This document shows, one piece after another, positions 6,652-13,635 of a stretch of 26,540 nucleotides of DNA (position 1 is the stretch's first letter; each line of letters begins with the position of its first letter). The notes under the pieces were generated by a model. It made no database searches and was not told where the DNA came from. It saw nothing but the letters and a program-made list of their open reading frames with translations. The stretch covers positions 1 to 26,540 of the forward strand of contig CANHCD010000003.1 in NCBI GenBank assembly GCA_947458795.1, read 5' to 3'. The position numbers and the translations under genes were made by a program. The stretch is from Cyclobacteriaceae bacterium. Lineage in GTDB: Bacteria > Bacteroidota > Bacteroidia > Cytophagales > Cyclobacteriaceae.

Positions 6652-8112
6652 ATGAAAAATAAAAAACAAAACCAGGGAGAAAACTCCAGAAGGGACTTTA
6701 TCAAAAGTTCAGCACTCGCTTTCGCAGGAATAACACTCATCCCAAGGCATGTACTGGGTGGACCTGGCTTTATCGCTCCTAGTGACAAACTAAGAGTAGC
6801 ATCCATTGGCATCGGAGGAATGGGCTATGGTGACCTTTCTGGAGTGCATAAAAGCGGCAAAGTTGACATCATTGCCCTCTGTGATGTAGACGATACCCGT
6901 GCGGCAAAAGGAAGACAAGATCATTCTAAGGCAACCTATTACAAGGATTACCGAGTGTTGCTTGAAAAAGAAGAAAAAAATATTGACGCCATAACCGTTT
7001 CGACACCTGATCACATGCACGCTGTGCAAGCGATGATGGCTATGAAAATGGGTAAGCATGTATACGTTCAAAAGCCACTTTCTCACGACATCTATGAAGC
7101 TCGAATGCTCACCCAAGCAGCGGAAAAGTACCGCGTAGTCACGCAAATGGGTAATCAGGGTTCATCGGGAGATGGTGTACGGAAGATGGTGGAATGGTAT
7201 GAAGCAGGATTAATTGGAGAGGCTACCAAGGTTTGGTCTTGGACCAACCGTCCCGTATGGCCTCAGGGCATTCCATGGCCTAGCACCCCCATTGCTCCAC
7301 CAGCTGATCTAGATTGGGATCTTTGGTTGGGCACAGCACCCTACAAAGATTACGTGGGTAATTTGGTCCCCTTCAATTGGAGAGGATGGTGGGACTATGG
7401 AACAGGAGCCCTTGGAGACATGGCTTGTCATATTATGGAGCCTCCATTCCGGGTTTTAGGTCTTGGATATCCTAAATCCGCCGAGTGTTCTGTGGGTTCT
7501 GTTTATGTAGGTGAGTTTAAGAGAGGGCATTTTCCAGAAAGTTGTCCTCCATCTTCACACATTACTTTGCGATTTGATCGTCCTGGAAAGGATGATTTGG
7601 AATTCCATTGGATGGATGGCGGGATACAGCCTACCCGACCAGAGGAGTTGGGTCCAAATGAGATGATGGGTGACGGTGGTAATGGTGTGATTATCGAAGG
7701 AACAAAAGGCAAAATGATGTGCTCCACTTATGGTGCTAATCCCCAGCTATTGCCTACTTCCAAAACCAAAGATATTACAGTAAAAGAATCGCTGTATCGA
7801 GTACCAGGAGGTGATCGAGGCCACTATGACAACTGGGTTAATGCTTGTATTGCAGGCTTTGGTTCCACTGAATTTAAGCAACTCAGCTCACCTTTCTCCA
7901 TTGCTGGACCGCTAACAGAATCCGTCTTGATGGGAAATTTGGCAATTCGTAGCTACGACTACCAGGTTCCTCGAGCAGGTGTTGCAAATCAAATGGATTA
8001 CCCTGGTCGTGGCATCAAACTTCTTTGGGATGGTCCAAACATGAAAATCACCAATTTTGAGCCAGCAAATCAATTTGTAACTCGAAATTATAGACCTGGT
8101 TATACCCTATAA
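6652..8112 (+). CDS. Tat-exported Gfo/Idh/MocA family oxidoreductase
   Basis: This 486-residue protein is a predicted NAD(P)-dependent sugar or inositol-type dehydrogenase of the Gfo/Idh/MocA family. Residues 13-37 form a twin-arginine signal (RRDFIKSSALAFAGITLIP), so it is likely exported folded. The nucleotide-binding motif is 'GIGGMGYG' (53-60), then 'ALCDVDD' (75-81), and 'QKPLSHD' (140-146) holds the conserved Lys-Pro. The insert-rich C-terminal half (with WRGWWDYGTGALGDMACH) is typical of Bacteroidota exported members. Some Tat-exported members are GH109 hexosaminidases that use NAD, so a glycosidase role remains possible. It is divergent from the GH20 fusion across 195 bases, which may mean shared control in sugar breakdown. 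The substrate cannot be read. Confidence 0.88.
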   Translation: MKNKKQNQGENSRRDFIKSSALAFAGITLIPRHVLGGPGFIAPSDKLRVASIGIGGMGYGDLSGVHKSGKVDIIALCDVDDTRAAKGRQDHSKATYYKDYRVLLEKEEKNIDAITVSTPDHMHAVQAMMAMKMGKHVYVQKPLSHDIYEARMLTQAAEKYRVVTQMGNQGSSGDGVRKMVEWYEAGLIGEATKVWSWTNRPVWPQGIPWPSTPIAPPADLDWDLWLGTAPYKDYVGNLVPFNWRGWWDYGTGALGDMACHIMEPPFRVLGLGYPKSAECSVGSVYVGEFKRGHFPESCPPSSHITLRFDRPGKDDLEFHWMDGGIQPTRPEELGPNEMMGDGGNGVIIEGTKGKMMCSTYGANPQLLPTSKTKDITVKESLYRVPGGDRGHYDNWVNACIAGFGSTEFKQLSSPFSIAGPLTESVLMGNLAIRSYDYQVPRAGVANQMDYPGRGIKLLWDGPNMKITNFEPANQFVTRNYRPGYTL

Positions 8113-8130
8113 AAATTATTGGTATAAAAT

Positions 8131-8156
8131 ATGGGTTATCTCCAGAGATAACCCAT
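8131..8156. repeat. perfect 12-base inverted repeat (hairpin)
   Basis: ATGGGTTATCTC (8131-8142) and GAGATAACCCAT (8145-8156) are perfect complements separated by two bases. No T-run follows on the plus strand. It sits between the oxidoreductase stop and the bidirectional terminator, so it could protect the oxidoreductase mRNA 3' end. Confidence 0.7.
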
Positions 8157-8163
8157 CTAAAAC

Positions 8164-8193
8164 AAAAAAGCAAGCCAAATGGCTTGCTTTTTT
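8164..8193. terminator. bidirectional intrinsic terminator
   Basis: AAAAAAGCAAGCC (8164-8176), loop AAAT and GGCTTGCTTTTTT (8181-8193) form a 13-base-pair stem with A and T runs on either side. It can stop transcription from both the oxidoreductase (plus) and the deoxyhypusine-synthase-like gene (minus), which converge here. Confidence 0.9.
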
Positions 8194-8212
8194 GTTTACT
8201 TGAACCAATGCC

Positions 8213-9184
8213 TTATTGGTCCAAAATAATGGCAAAAATCAAGGGTGCTACAATGGTTGCATCGGATTCAATGATGAATTTAGGCGTTTTCATGCCCAGC
8301 TTGCCCCAAGTGATCTTTTCATTAGGAACCGCTCCTGAATACGATCCATAAGAGGTAGTAGAGTCAGAAATCTGACAGAAATAACCCCATAATGGGACAT
8401 TGGTACGCTGCAAATCTTGGTGAAGCATGGGCACCACACAGATTGGGAAATCACCAGCAATACCTCCTCCAATTTGGAAGAAACCAACGGTACTCGCATC
8501 GGTAGCATTTACGGTATACCATTCAGCCAAGAACATCATGTATTCAATGCCAGTACGAACGGTATGTACATTCTTTACATCACCAGAAATTACGTGACCA
8601 GCAAACATATTTCCTAAGGTAGAATCCTCCCAACCTGGAACAATAATCGGTAGGTTTTTCTTTGCGGCTTCTAGTAACCAGCTATTTTTTGGGTCTATTT
8701 GGAAAGAAGCATCCAACTTGCCCGAAAGCAATATTTTGTAGAAAAATTCATGCGGAAAAAAGGCTTCTCCATTTTGATCGGCCTTCACCCATTCTTCAAG
8801 AATCACATTTTCAATTCTTCGCATCGCCTCCATTTCTGGAATACAGGTATCTGTCACCCGATTCATGTGGCGCTCTAGCAGGTCTTGCTCCTGCTCTGGA
8901 GTTAGTTCACGGTAGTTTGGAACACGCTCGTAGTAGTCGTGGGCTACTAGATTAAACACATCTTCCTCCAAGTTTGCCCCTGTACAAGAGATGATTTGCA
9001 CTTTTTCTTGACGAATCATTTCTGCCAGGGAAATTCCCAATTCGGCAGTGGACATTGCGCCAGCAAGCGTGACCATCATTTTTCCTCCCTCATTCAGGTG
9101 GGTTTTGTATCCTTCGGCAGCATCAATAAGTGCTGCAGCATTGAAGTGACGGTAGTTGTGTTTTAAAAACTCAGTAATTTTCAT
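8213..9184 (-). CDS. deoxyhypusine synthase-like protein
   Basis: This 323-residue protein belongs to the deoxyhypusine synthase (DHS) family. In eukaryotes and archaea DHS moves an aminobutyl group from spermidine to a lysine of eIF5A; bacteria lack that target, and some bacterial relatives act on polyamines (for example homospermidine formation). Family features are 'MMVTLAGAMSTAELG' (36-50), the NAD-site motif 'SCTGANLEEDVFNL' (66-79), 'VPGWEDSTLGNMF' (182-194), 'FFQIGGGIAGDFPI' (235-248) and 'NEKITWGKLG' (288-297), in which Lys295 corresponds to the catalytic lysine that carries the aminobutyl intermediate. It stands alone between two terminators. Lys295 and the NAD motifs suggest an active enzyme; the acceptor is unknown. 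Confidence 0.9.
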   Translation of the reverse strand: MKITEFLKHNYRHFNAAALIDAAEGYKTHLNEGGKMMVTLAGAMSTAELGISLAEMIRQEKVQIISCTGANLEEDVFNLVAHDYYERVPNYRELTPEQEQDLLERHMNRVTDTCIPEMEAMRRIENVILEEWVKADQNGEAFFPHEFFYKILLSGKLDASFQIDPKNSWLLEAAKKNLPIIVPGWEDSTLGNMFAGHVISGDVKNVHTVRTGIEYMMFLAEWYTVNATDASTVGFFQIGGGIAGDFPICVVPMLHQDLQRTNVPLWGYFCQISDSTTSYGSYSGAVPNEKITWGKLGMKTPKFIIESDATIVAPLIFAIILDQ

Positions 9185-9209
9185 GTCAATCGGTTTTTCT
9201 AAAGCTGCG

Positions 9210-9217
9210 CAAAATTA
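9210..9217 (-). promoter_or_regulatory. possible -7 element for the DHS-like gene
   Basis: The minus strand reads TAATTTTG, a TAnnTTTG match 26 bases before ATG 9184. The only TTTG nearby is too close (14 bases) and lies in the T-run of the preceding terminator, so this is tentative. Confidence 0.3.
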
Positions 9218-9231
9218 CCTTTTTTTACGCA

Positions 9232-9259
9232 CAAAAAAACCCGGAGGATATCCGGGTTT
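9232..9259 (-). terminator. intrinsic terminator of the OmpH-like gene
   Basis: On the minus strand AAACCCGGA, loop TATCC and TCCGGGTTT pair (9259-9237) and run straight into a T tract ending at 9233. It closes the OmpH-like transcript, whose stop is at 9280. Confidence 0.9.
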
Positions 9260-9279
9260 CTAAACAGTTTTGGATTTAC

Positions 9280-9915
9280 TTATTTTTTCTTCGCTAATGA
9301 ATCTGTTGCGGCTGGTTTTGTTTCAGCTGCTGCAGGATTTGCGTTGTATTTCTTATTCAATCCCTCGGTCACAGATTTGGTCACATCGATGGCATCGGTT
9401 GCGTACCAGATTGCTCCACCACGAGTGTGGCTCAAAATTAGATCAATGCCATTTTCTTTTGCGTATTCCTTCATGTATTCTTGAACCTGAGTGTATACGT
9501 CATTCAAAAGCGTAGACTCGTCGTTGGAAAGTTCACGCATCAAGTTGTCTCTGTATCCGACTAGGTTTTGTTCCTTCTGCATCAATTCATCCTGCTTGGC
9601 ACGAATCTGATTTTGCGTTAGGTTACCTCCATTTTGCTGGAACATGGCCACTTCTTGCTCAAAACCCTTGGCTCTAGCTTGTAGATCCAAATCCAACTTC
9701 TTTCCTTTTTCAGTAATCTCTTCAGATTTCTTTTTGAAAAAATCATACTTATTGATTACTGAATCGGTATGCACGTATGCAATTTTCAGGTCGCCAGCGG
9801 CAGCACCCTCTTTGGAAGAGGAATCAGCGCCAGTAGAATCTGATTTTTTACCACAGGAATAAACCACTACTGCTACAAGAGCAAGAACAACGAAACGTGC
9901 AAAAATTTTTTTCAC
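9280..9915 (-). CDS. OmpH/Skp-like periplasmic chaperone, lipoprotein
   Basis: This protein of about 211 residues belongs to the OmpH/Skp family, trimeric periplasmic chaperones that hold unfolded outer-membrane proteins. The chosen start is GTG 9915, giving VKKIFARFVVLALVAVVVYS then Cys21, a good lipoprotein signal; a TTG at 9945 is rejected because it lies in a -7 element. After a Ser/Gly/Ala-rich linker comes the family strand 'LKIAYVHTDSVINKYDFFKK', a long charged helical coiled coil (about 65-135), and a C-terminal 'GIDLILSHTRGGAIWYATDAIDVT' region cut by strands, then an Ala/Lys-rich tail. The lipid anchor is a difference from soluble E. coli Skp. It has its own promoter and terminator. 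Confidence 0.88.
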   Translation of the reverse strand: MKKIFARFVVLALVAVVVYSCGKKSDSTGADSSSKEGAAAGDLKIAYVHTDSVINKYDFFKKKSEEITEKGKKLDLDLQARAKGFEQEVAMFQQNGGNLTQNQIRAKQDELMQKEQNLVGYRDNLMRELSNDESTLLNDVYTQVQEYMKEYAKENGIDLILSHTRGGAIWYATDAIDVTKSVTEGLNKKYNANPAAAETKPAATDSLAKKK

Positions 9916-9942
9916 TTGGATATAATTAGGGTTAATAGGTCG

Positions 9943-9971
9943 CAAATATAGATAAAGTATTCATTTTGCAA
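9943..9971 (-). promoter_or_regulatory. Bacteroidota-type promoter of the OmpH-like gene
   Basis: On the minus strand TTG (9971-9969) and TATATTTG (9950-9943) are separated by 18 bases, matching the Bacteroidota -33/-7 pattern. The transcript would begin near 9936, about 20 bases before GTG 9915. Confidence 0.6.
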
Positions 9972-10011
9972 GAATCACAGAAAATTTCCTTCGTTAAAAT
10001 CAGTTAAAGCA

Positions 10012-10914
10012 CTAAAAAAAGAGATCCTGAGCCAATCGAAATACTTGGGAATGCCCTTCCACAATGTCTTTTATACGTTTGGAATAACCTCCCCCCATGC
10101 AACACATAATTGGAATTCCCAGAGTCCTCGCAGTTGACAGCACCAGCCGATCACGAGCTTGAACTCCTGCTAAGGTCAAGGATAGCCGCCCCAATTGATC
10201 TGTTGCCAAGACATCTACTCCACTTTGGTAGAGGATAAAATCAGGTTGCTCCAAATCCACAATACGTTTGAAGTGCAGATCAAGAAGGGATAGGTAGGTT
10301 GCATCATCTGTGCCATCTGGCAATCCAAGGTCAAGGTCAGAGGTTTCCTTTCGGTGAGGGTAGTTTTTCTCCCCATGCATGCTAAAGGTAAACACGGATG
10401 GATTGTCCAGAAAAAGTGCCGCAGTTCCATTGCCTTGATGCACATCAAGGTCAACAATTAAGACCTTTTGGGCCAATTCCGCCTTGAGTAAGTAATGGGC
10501 TGTAATCGCCAAATCATTAAGAATACAAAAGCCTTCGCCTCGATTGAAAAATGCGTGGTGCGTTCCACCAGCCACATTCATTCCAATTCCAAATTCCTTT
10601 GCAAAGCAGGCGGCTTGCACAGATCCTCCAGCAATACAAATTTCCCGTTCGATCAAGGGCATGCTCAGCGGAAAGCCAATGGCACGGATTTCAGCTTTAG
10701 TTAATTCTAGGTTTTTTAGTCGCGTCAAATAGGTTTCTTGGTGGGTTGTCAGAATCAACTCATCATCTAAGGACTGCGGTATAAAAAAATTTGAATCAGT
10801 CACCGTCCCTTCAAATAGCAGCTGCTCAGGAAGCAAGCTGTATTTTTCCATTGGGAACCGATGCCCTTCAGGTAGTGGATGTGCAAAAATCGGTGATAGG
10901 GCAATTTTCAGCAT
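10012..10914 (-). CDS. histone deacetylase family (AcuC-like) zinc hydrolase
   Basis: This 300-residue protein is a class I/II histone deacetylase-family enzyme. Bacterial members include acetoin-utilisation AcuC, acetylpolyamine amidohydrolases and protein-lysine deacetylases. Tandem His119-His120 in 'GGTHHAF' are the catalytic histidines, Asp157 and His159 in 'VDLDVHQGNGT' and Asp234 in 'SGVDVLATD' are the zinc ligands, and Tyr277 in 'GGGYS' is the transition-state tyrosine; all are present. The N-terminus 'SPIFAHPLPEGHRFPMEKY' is normal for the family, so ATG 10914 is secure. The substrate could be acetyl-lysine or an acetylated small molecule. The start codon sits directly against the T-run of the preceding gene's terminator, and I see no separate promoter. 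Confidence 0.92.
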   Translation of the reverse strand: MLKIALSPIFAHPLPEGHRFPMEKYSLLPEQLLFEGTVTDSNFFIPQSLDDELILTTHQETYLTRLKNLELTKAEIRAIGFPLSMPLIEREICIAGGSVQAACFAKEFGIGMNVAGGTHHAFFNRGEGFCILNDLAITAHYLLKAELAQKVLIVDLDVHQGNGTAALFLDNPSVFTFSMHGEKNYPHRKETSDLDLGLPDGTDDATYLSLLDLHFKRIVDLEQPDFILYQSGVDVLATDQLGRLSLTLAGVQARDRLVLSTARTLGIPIMCCMGGGYSKRIKDIVEGHSQVFRLAQDLFF

Positions 10915-10942
10915 AAAAAAAGCGCTAGTAAACTACTAACGC
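10915..10942 (-). terminator. intrinsic terminator ending at the deacetylase start codon
   Basis: On the minus strand GCGTTAGTA, loop GTT and TACTAGCGC form a nine-pair stem (10942-10922, one G-U pair) followed by seven T (10921-10915). The next base is the A of the deacetylase ATG, so it could also act as an attenuator. Confidence 0.7.
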
Positions 10943-10966
10943 GTTCTAATCAGTAAAGCTTTTGTA

Positions 10967-11536
10967 TCAATCTTCATCTTCAAAGTCTTCATCCTCAGTC
11001 ATAAATGAATAAAGGGTATCATCCAATGTTAAGGTGTCGTCGTTGAATTCCGATATGAATTTTGCAATCACTTGTTCGTCTATTTCATCCACATTTAAGG
11101 ATACATCCAAGCCAATCCCATAATCGTGGTGGGTATCAATGTCCAGAAATTCCTGAACTTTCACCGTTTCCTCTTCTTCCATCTCCATGATTAGTTCGGT
11201 GATAAACCAACCAATTTCCTCTTCTTCAGGAGTCAATGGCTTCAGGTTGCCATTTTCATCTTCTTCGTAATTGATGGCTTTAAAATTGGGAAACTTTTTG
11301 GCAGCCTCATGCTTCGCCAATTCGTATACTTCACTGGCATGGTGCAGACGGAGGGTATAGAGCGCAGTATCGTAAATCACTTCTTTTCCCTCGTAGGTAC
11401 CTACAAAATAAAAGTTGACGTATTCCTCTGAATTTTCTTCGTCAGGAATTATTTTGAAAGACATTCCTGTTTCTTGCAACTCGGCTTTGAGTTGGGCAAC
11501 AGTTTCTGGGTCAAATCCTGGATTAATAAAGTTCAT
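10967..11536 (-). CDS. acidic conserved hypothetical protein
   Basis: This 189-residue soluble protein is strongly acidic, with clusters such as 'EEEEIGWF' and a C-terminal tail 'MTEDEDFEDED'. I do not recognise a named domain. It contains an N-terminal helix ('GFDPETVAQLKAELQETG'), a mixed strand segment ('NFYFVGTYEGKEVIYDTAL'), a helical stretch ('HASEVYELAKHEAAKKFPNF') and a C-terminal low-complexity part. No signal peptide, membrane helix or catalytic signature is visible. ATG 11536 is the natural start. It is divergent from the AlbA_2 gene and lies upstream of the deacetylase in the same direction, with the hairpin at 10915-10942 between them. The function is unknown. Confidence 0.75.
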   Translation of the reverse strand: MNFINPGFDPETVAQLKAELQETGMSFKIIPDEENSEEYVNFYFVGTYEGKEVIYDTALYTLRLHHASEVYELAKHEAAKKFPNFKAINYEEDENGNLKPLTPEEEEIGWFITELIMEMEEEETVKVQEFLDIDTHHDYGIGLDVSLNVDEIDEQVIAKFISEFNDDTLTLDDTLYSFMTEDEDFEDED

Positions 11537-11615
11537 CTCTGGTAGATTTTGAAATGTTAGTTGGTAGTTTCAGCTTAAACGAATATGGAAGAATTCCTCG
11601 TGTTAAAGAAAGAAT

Positions 11616-12044
11616 ATGGCAAAAATGTTTCCAAAAAAAATAGATCAAGATTTTGTGAACTTACTCTTAAAAGAGGCGGAAGGGTTGAAATTAGAGTACA
11701 AACAACAAATAAGCTCCCAAGAAAAGATAGCAAAAACCCTTTCTGCCATGTCAAATACAGCAGGAGGACTGATTTTGATTGGTATTTCCGACCAGCGGAA
11801 AATCATGGGAATCGATCCCGAGGAAGAGCGCTTCATGATTGAGGGAGCCAATCAGGACTTTTGCTCTCCAAAAGCAGATTTGGAACTCCAGGCAATCACC
11901 CTAGACCCAGAGTCTGTTTATGAAGATGAAAAATACGTACTGCTCGTTATCGTCCAGCCGAGCAAAGTTGGAACGATCTATGTGAAACAGCGGGATGGTA
12001 GCCAGAAAGCGTACCGAAGAGTCGGAGATAAAAACCTTAGTTAA
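11616..12044 (+). CDS. AlbA_2 (Schlafen-like) domain protein, small
   Basis: This 142-residue protein consists almost wholly of an AlbA_2 domain, a putative nucleic-acid-binding domain that in larger bacterial proteins precedes an ATPase or winged-helix part and is related to the Schlafen core. Its pattern is 'EGLKLEYKQQI', then 'KIAKTLSAMSNTAGGLILIGISD', split here by its Asn-Thr-x-Gly-Gly turn, then 'KIMGIDPEEE' and a C-terminal strand region ending 'KAYRRVGDKNL'. The usual long C-terminal region is absent, so this is a stand-alone domain. ATG 11616 or ATG 11625 could be the start. Its stop overlaps by four bases the stop of the holin-family gene on the other strand. Its role is unknown. 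Confidence 0.85.
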   Translation: MAKMFPKKIDQDFVNLLLKEAEGLKLEYKQQISSQEKIAKTLSAMSNTAGGLILIGISDQRKIMGIDPEEERFMIEGANQDFCSPKADLELQAITLDPESVYEDEKYVLLVIVQPSKVGTIYVKQRDGSQKAYRRVGDKNLS

Positions 12045-12397
12045 TCTAGACTTACTCCCAAAATGCTGTTAATTAAACTTAGAATCAAGGCAAAAGCCAT
12101 GGCCCACCAAAATCCATCTACCGTAAACCCAGGTGTCAACTCAGCTGCAAGCAAGACAACTACCGCATTGATGACCAATAGAAAAAGCCCGAACGTGAGT
12201 AGACTTATTGGAAGCGTAAAGAGTACTAGGATGGGTTTAATGGTAAAATTGATTAGAATGATGACCACGACTAAAACTATTCCAGAAAGCAGGCTACTAA
12301 TTTGAACCCCACTCAGGAGAAAGTCAGCTAAAAAAACTGAAATCGCTCCTATCAGGACTTTGGAGAGAAAAGATGTGGTTGACGATGAATTCTTCAT
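12041..12397 (-). CDS. phage holin family (YvlD-like) membrane protein
   Basis: This 118-residue protein has about four hydrophobic helices (near residues 12-30, 34-52, 58-82 and 95-114) and the family pattern 'NFTIKPILVLFTLPISLLTFGLFLL' with its Lys-Pro and Pro turns. This matches the 'phage holin family' of four-helix membrane proteins (Phage_holin_4_2, YvlD-like), which are usually chromosomal and not phage-borne despite the name; no phage genes lie nearby. The Ser/Thr-rich N-terminus (KNSSSTTSF) is cytoplasmic-like. It converges on the AlbA_2 gene with stop codons that share bases. Its role is possibly envelope stress, by analogy, but is unproven. Confidence 0.88.
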   Translation of the reverse strand: MKNSSSTTSFLSKVLIGAISVFLADFLLSGVQISSLLSGIVLVVVIILINFTIKPILVLFTLPISLLTFGLFLLVINAVVVLLAAELTPGFTVDGFWWAMAFALILSLINSILGVSLD

Positions 12398-12687
12398 TTT
12401 TTTAAGATTTAGGAGGAAACTTGAAAAGAATGACTGGGGATAGATTTATCGAGAAAAATTAAATCTAATTTTTTGTAACTTTTAAAAGATTAAATATATC
12501 TATTTTAATTCATTTTTTATTTTTTTGAGCTTTTATTTTACATTATTTTTAAAAGAGAGTTCTATTTTTCCTTCAAACTTTCTTTATTGATAAAAATCAG
12601 ATAAAATGAAGGGGGACCACTGGTATAAATATTCATTTAAGTCGAGCGCAACTTCTATATTTGTTTGACTTATAAAATTCATCTCAA
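12398..12687. other. AT-rich intergenic region of 290 bases
   Basis: The region between the holin-family gene and the desaturase is divergent and very AT-rich, with long T tracts at about 12460-12590. Only frames of about 20 codons or fewer are visible, with no good coding signal. The right end holds the desaturase -7 element at 12656. The T tracts may be bent DNA or AT-rich promoter-upstream sequence. Confidence 0.6.
12656..12663 (+). promoter_or_regulatory. -7 element of the desaturase promoter
   Basis: TATATTTG is a full TAnnTTTG match 24 bases before the GTG start. The -33 position shows only a weak TTTA at 12635-12638, 17 bases upstream. Confidence 0.5.
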
Positions 12688-13437
12688 GTGATTATAATCC
12701 TTTTATTCCTCCTGCACTGGTATTTTTCTTTGTTCTGCCAGAGCTTTTTTCTCCACCGCTACGCAGCTCACCAAATGTTTGTGATGAACAAATACTGGGA
12801 AAAGTTTTTCTACTTTTTTACTTGGTTATGGCAAGGGAGTTCATACCTCTCCCCTCGGGCCTACGCCATCTTGCACCGCATGCACCATGCCTATTCGGAT
12901 ACACCTCAAGATCCACATAGCCCCCACCACACCGAAAATCTTTTTTCGATGATGTGGAAGACTAAAAATATTTACAACGACTATTTCAGCTTTAAGCTGA
13001 GGCCAGAAGAGCGATTTTCAAAAGATATTCCTGACTGGAACAAATTCGATCGCTTTGCAGATAGTATGCTGGTTAGACTAGGTTGGGGGATATTCTATGT
13101 AGCCATTTACATTGTATGCATCTCCTATTTTGAACTTGCAGGTACGCATTGGTGGATGTATTTCTTGTTGCCAATTCACTTTTTGATGGGGCCCGTTCAT
13201 GGTGCGATCGTCAATTGGAGTGGTCACAAGTATGGATATGCCAATTTTGATAACAATGACAAATCAAAAAACTCGCTTTTACTCGATGTATTGATGCTAG
13301 GTGAATTGTTTCAAAACAACCACCATAAACTACCAAACCGTGCCAATTTCGCGGTTAAATGGTACGAGTTTGACCCTACCTATCCCATTGTAAAGTTTTT
13401 GCATGCCACTGGAATCATAAAGTTACGAACCGCTTAA
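12688..13437 (+). CDS. fatty acid (acyl-CoA type) desaturase
   Basis: This 249-residue membrane protein is a fatty acid desaturase of the stearoyl-CoA-desaturase type, a di-iron enzyme that introduces a double bond into acyl chains. The three histidine boxes are visible: 'HRYAAH' (23-28), 'HRMHH' (63-67) and 'QNNHH' (209-213), with an extra His in 'WSGHKYGY' (180). Hydrophobic segments lie at about 2-20, 38-52, 133-150 and 155-172. The start is GTG 12688, because the frame meets a TAA at 12673 and no ATG lies between. The N-terminus therefore begins directly in the first membrane helix, shorter than the eukaryotic enzymes but common in bacteria. It is monocistronic, ending at a strong terminator. 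Confidence 0.9.
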   Translation: MIIILLFLLHWYFSLFCQSFFLHRYAAHQMFVMNKYWEKFFYFFTWLWQGSSYLSPRAYAILHRMHHAYSDTPQDPHSPHHTENLFSMMWKTKNIYNDYFSFKLRPEERFSKDIPDWNKFDRFADSMLVRLGWGIFYVAIYIVCISYFELAGTHWWMYFLLPIHFLMGPVHGAIVNWSGHKYGYANFDNNDKSKNSLLLDVLMLGELFQNNHHKLPNRANFAVKWYEFDPTYPIVKFLHATGIIKLRTA

Positions 13438-13454
13438 GTAAGAGCTGTCAACTG

Positions 13455-13494
13455 AAAAGGGGTGTTTCTAGCTTAGAATCACCCCTTTTTTTTT
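13455..13494 (+). terminator. intrinsic terminator after the desaturase
   Basis: Arms 13455-13470 and 13474-13489 pair over 16 positions with one mismatch around the loop GCT; the GC core is GGGGTG/CACCCC. The right arm merges into nine T residues (13486-13494). Confidence 0.9.
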
Positions 13495-13580
13495 AAAAGA
13501 TTGGGCTCCAGATGGAAGACCAAAACCAAGGCCTTGAAAGAAAAAGTAGCGAAGCATTTTAAGCTGAATTCTTCCAATAG

Positions 13581-13611
13581 TTTCCTTCCTACTTTCAAGC
13601 CTTTATATTTG
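13581..13611 (+). promoter_or_regulatory. tyrS: tyrS promoter
   Basis: TTTC (13581-13584, one off TTTG) and TATATTTG (13604-13611) are 19 bases apart, as in Bacteroidota promoters. The transcript would start near 13619, leaving a leader of about 17 bases and no room for a T-box. Confidence 0.6.
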
Positions 13612-13635
13612 TAGCCTTATCCCACTACCCAACCG

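Noticed and set aside
12041..12397. Prophage remnant because of the 'phage holin' family name
   Set aside because: This family is mainly chromosomal, and no other phage-like gene, integrase or attachment site is near.
12398..12687. Possible small genes or RNA in the AT-rich spacer
   Set aside because: Only very short frames with poor coding character are present, and no stable hairpin was visible apart from T tracts.
13612..13635. T-box leader ahead of tyrS
   Set aside because: The promoter leaves only about 17 bases of leader, too short for any T-box structure.
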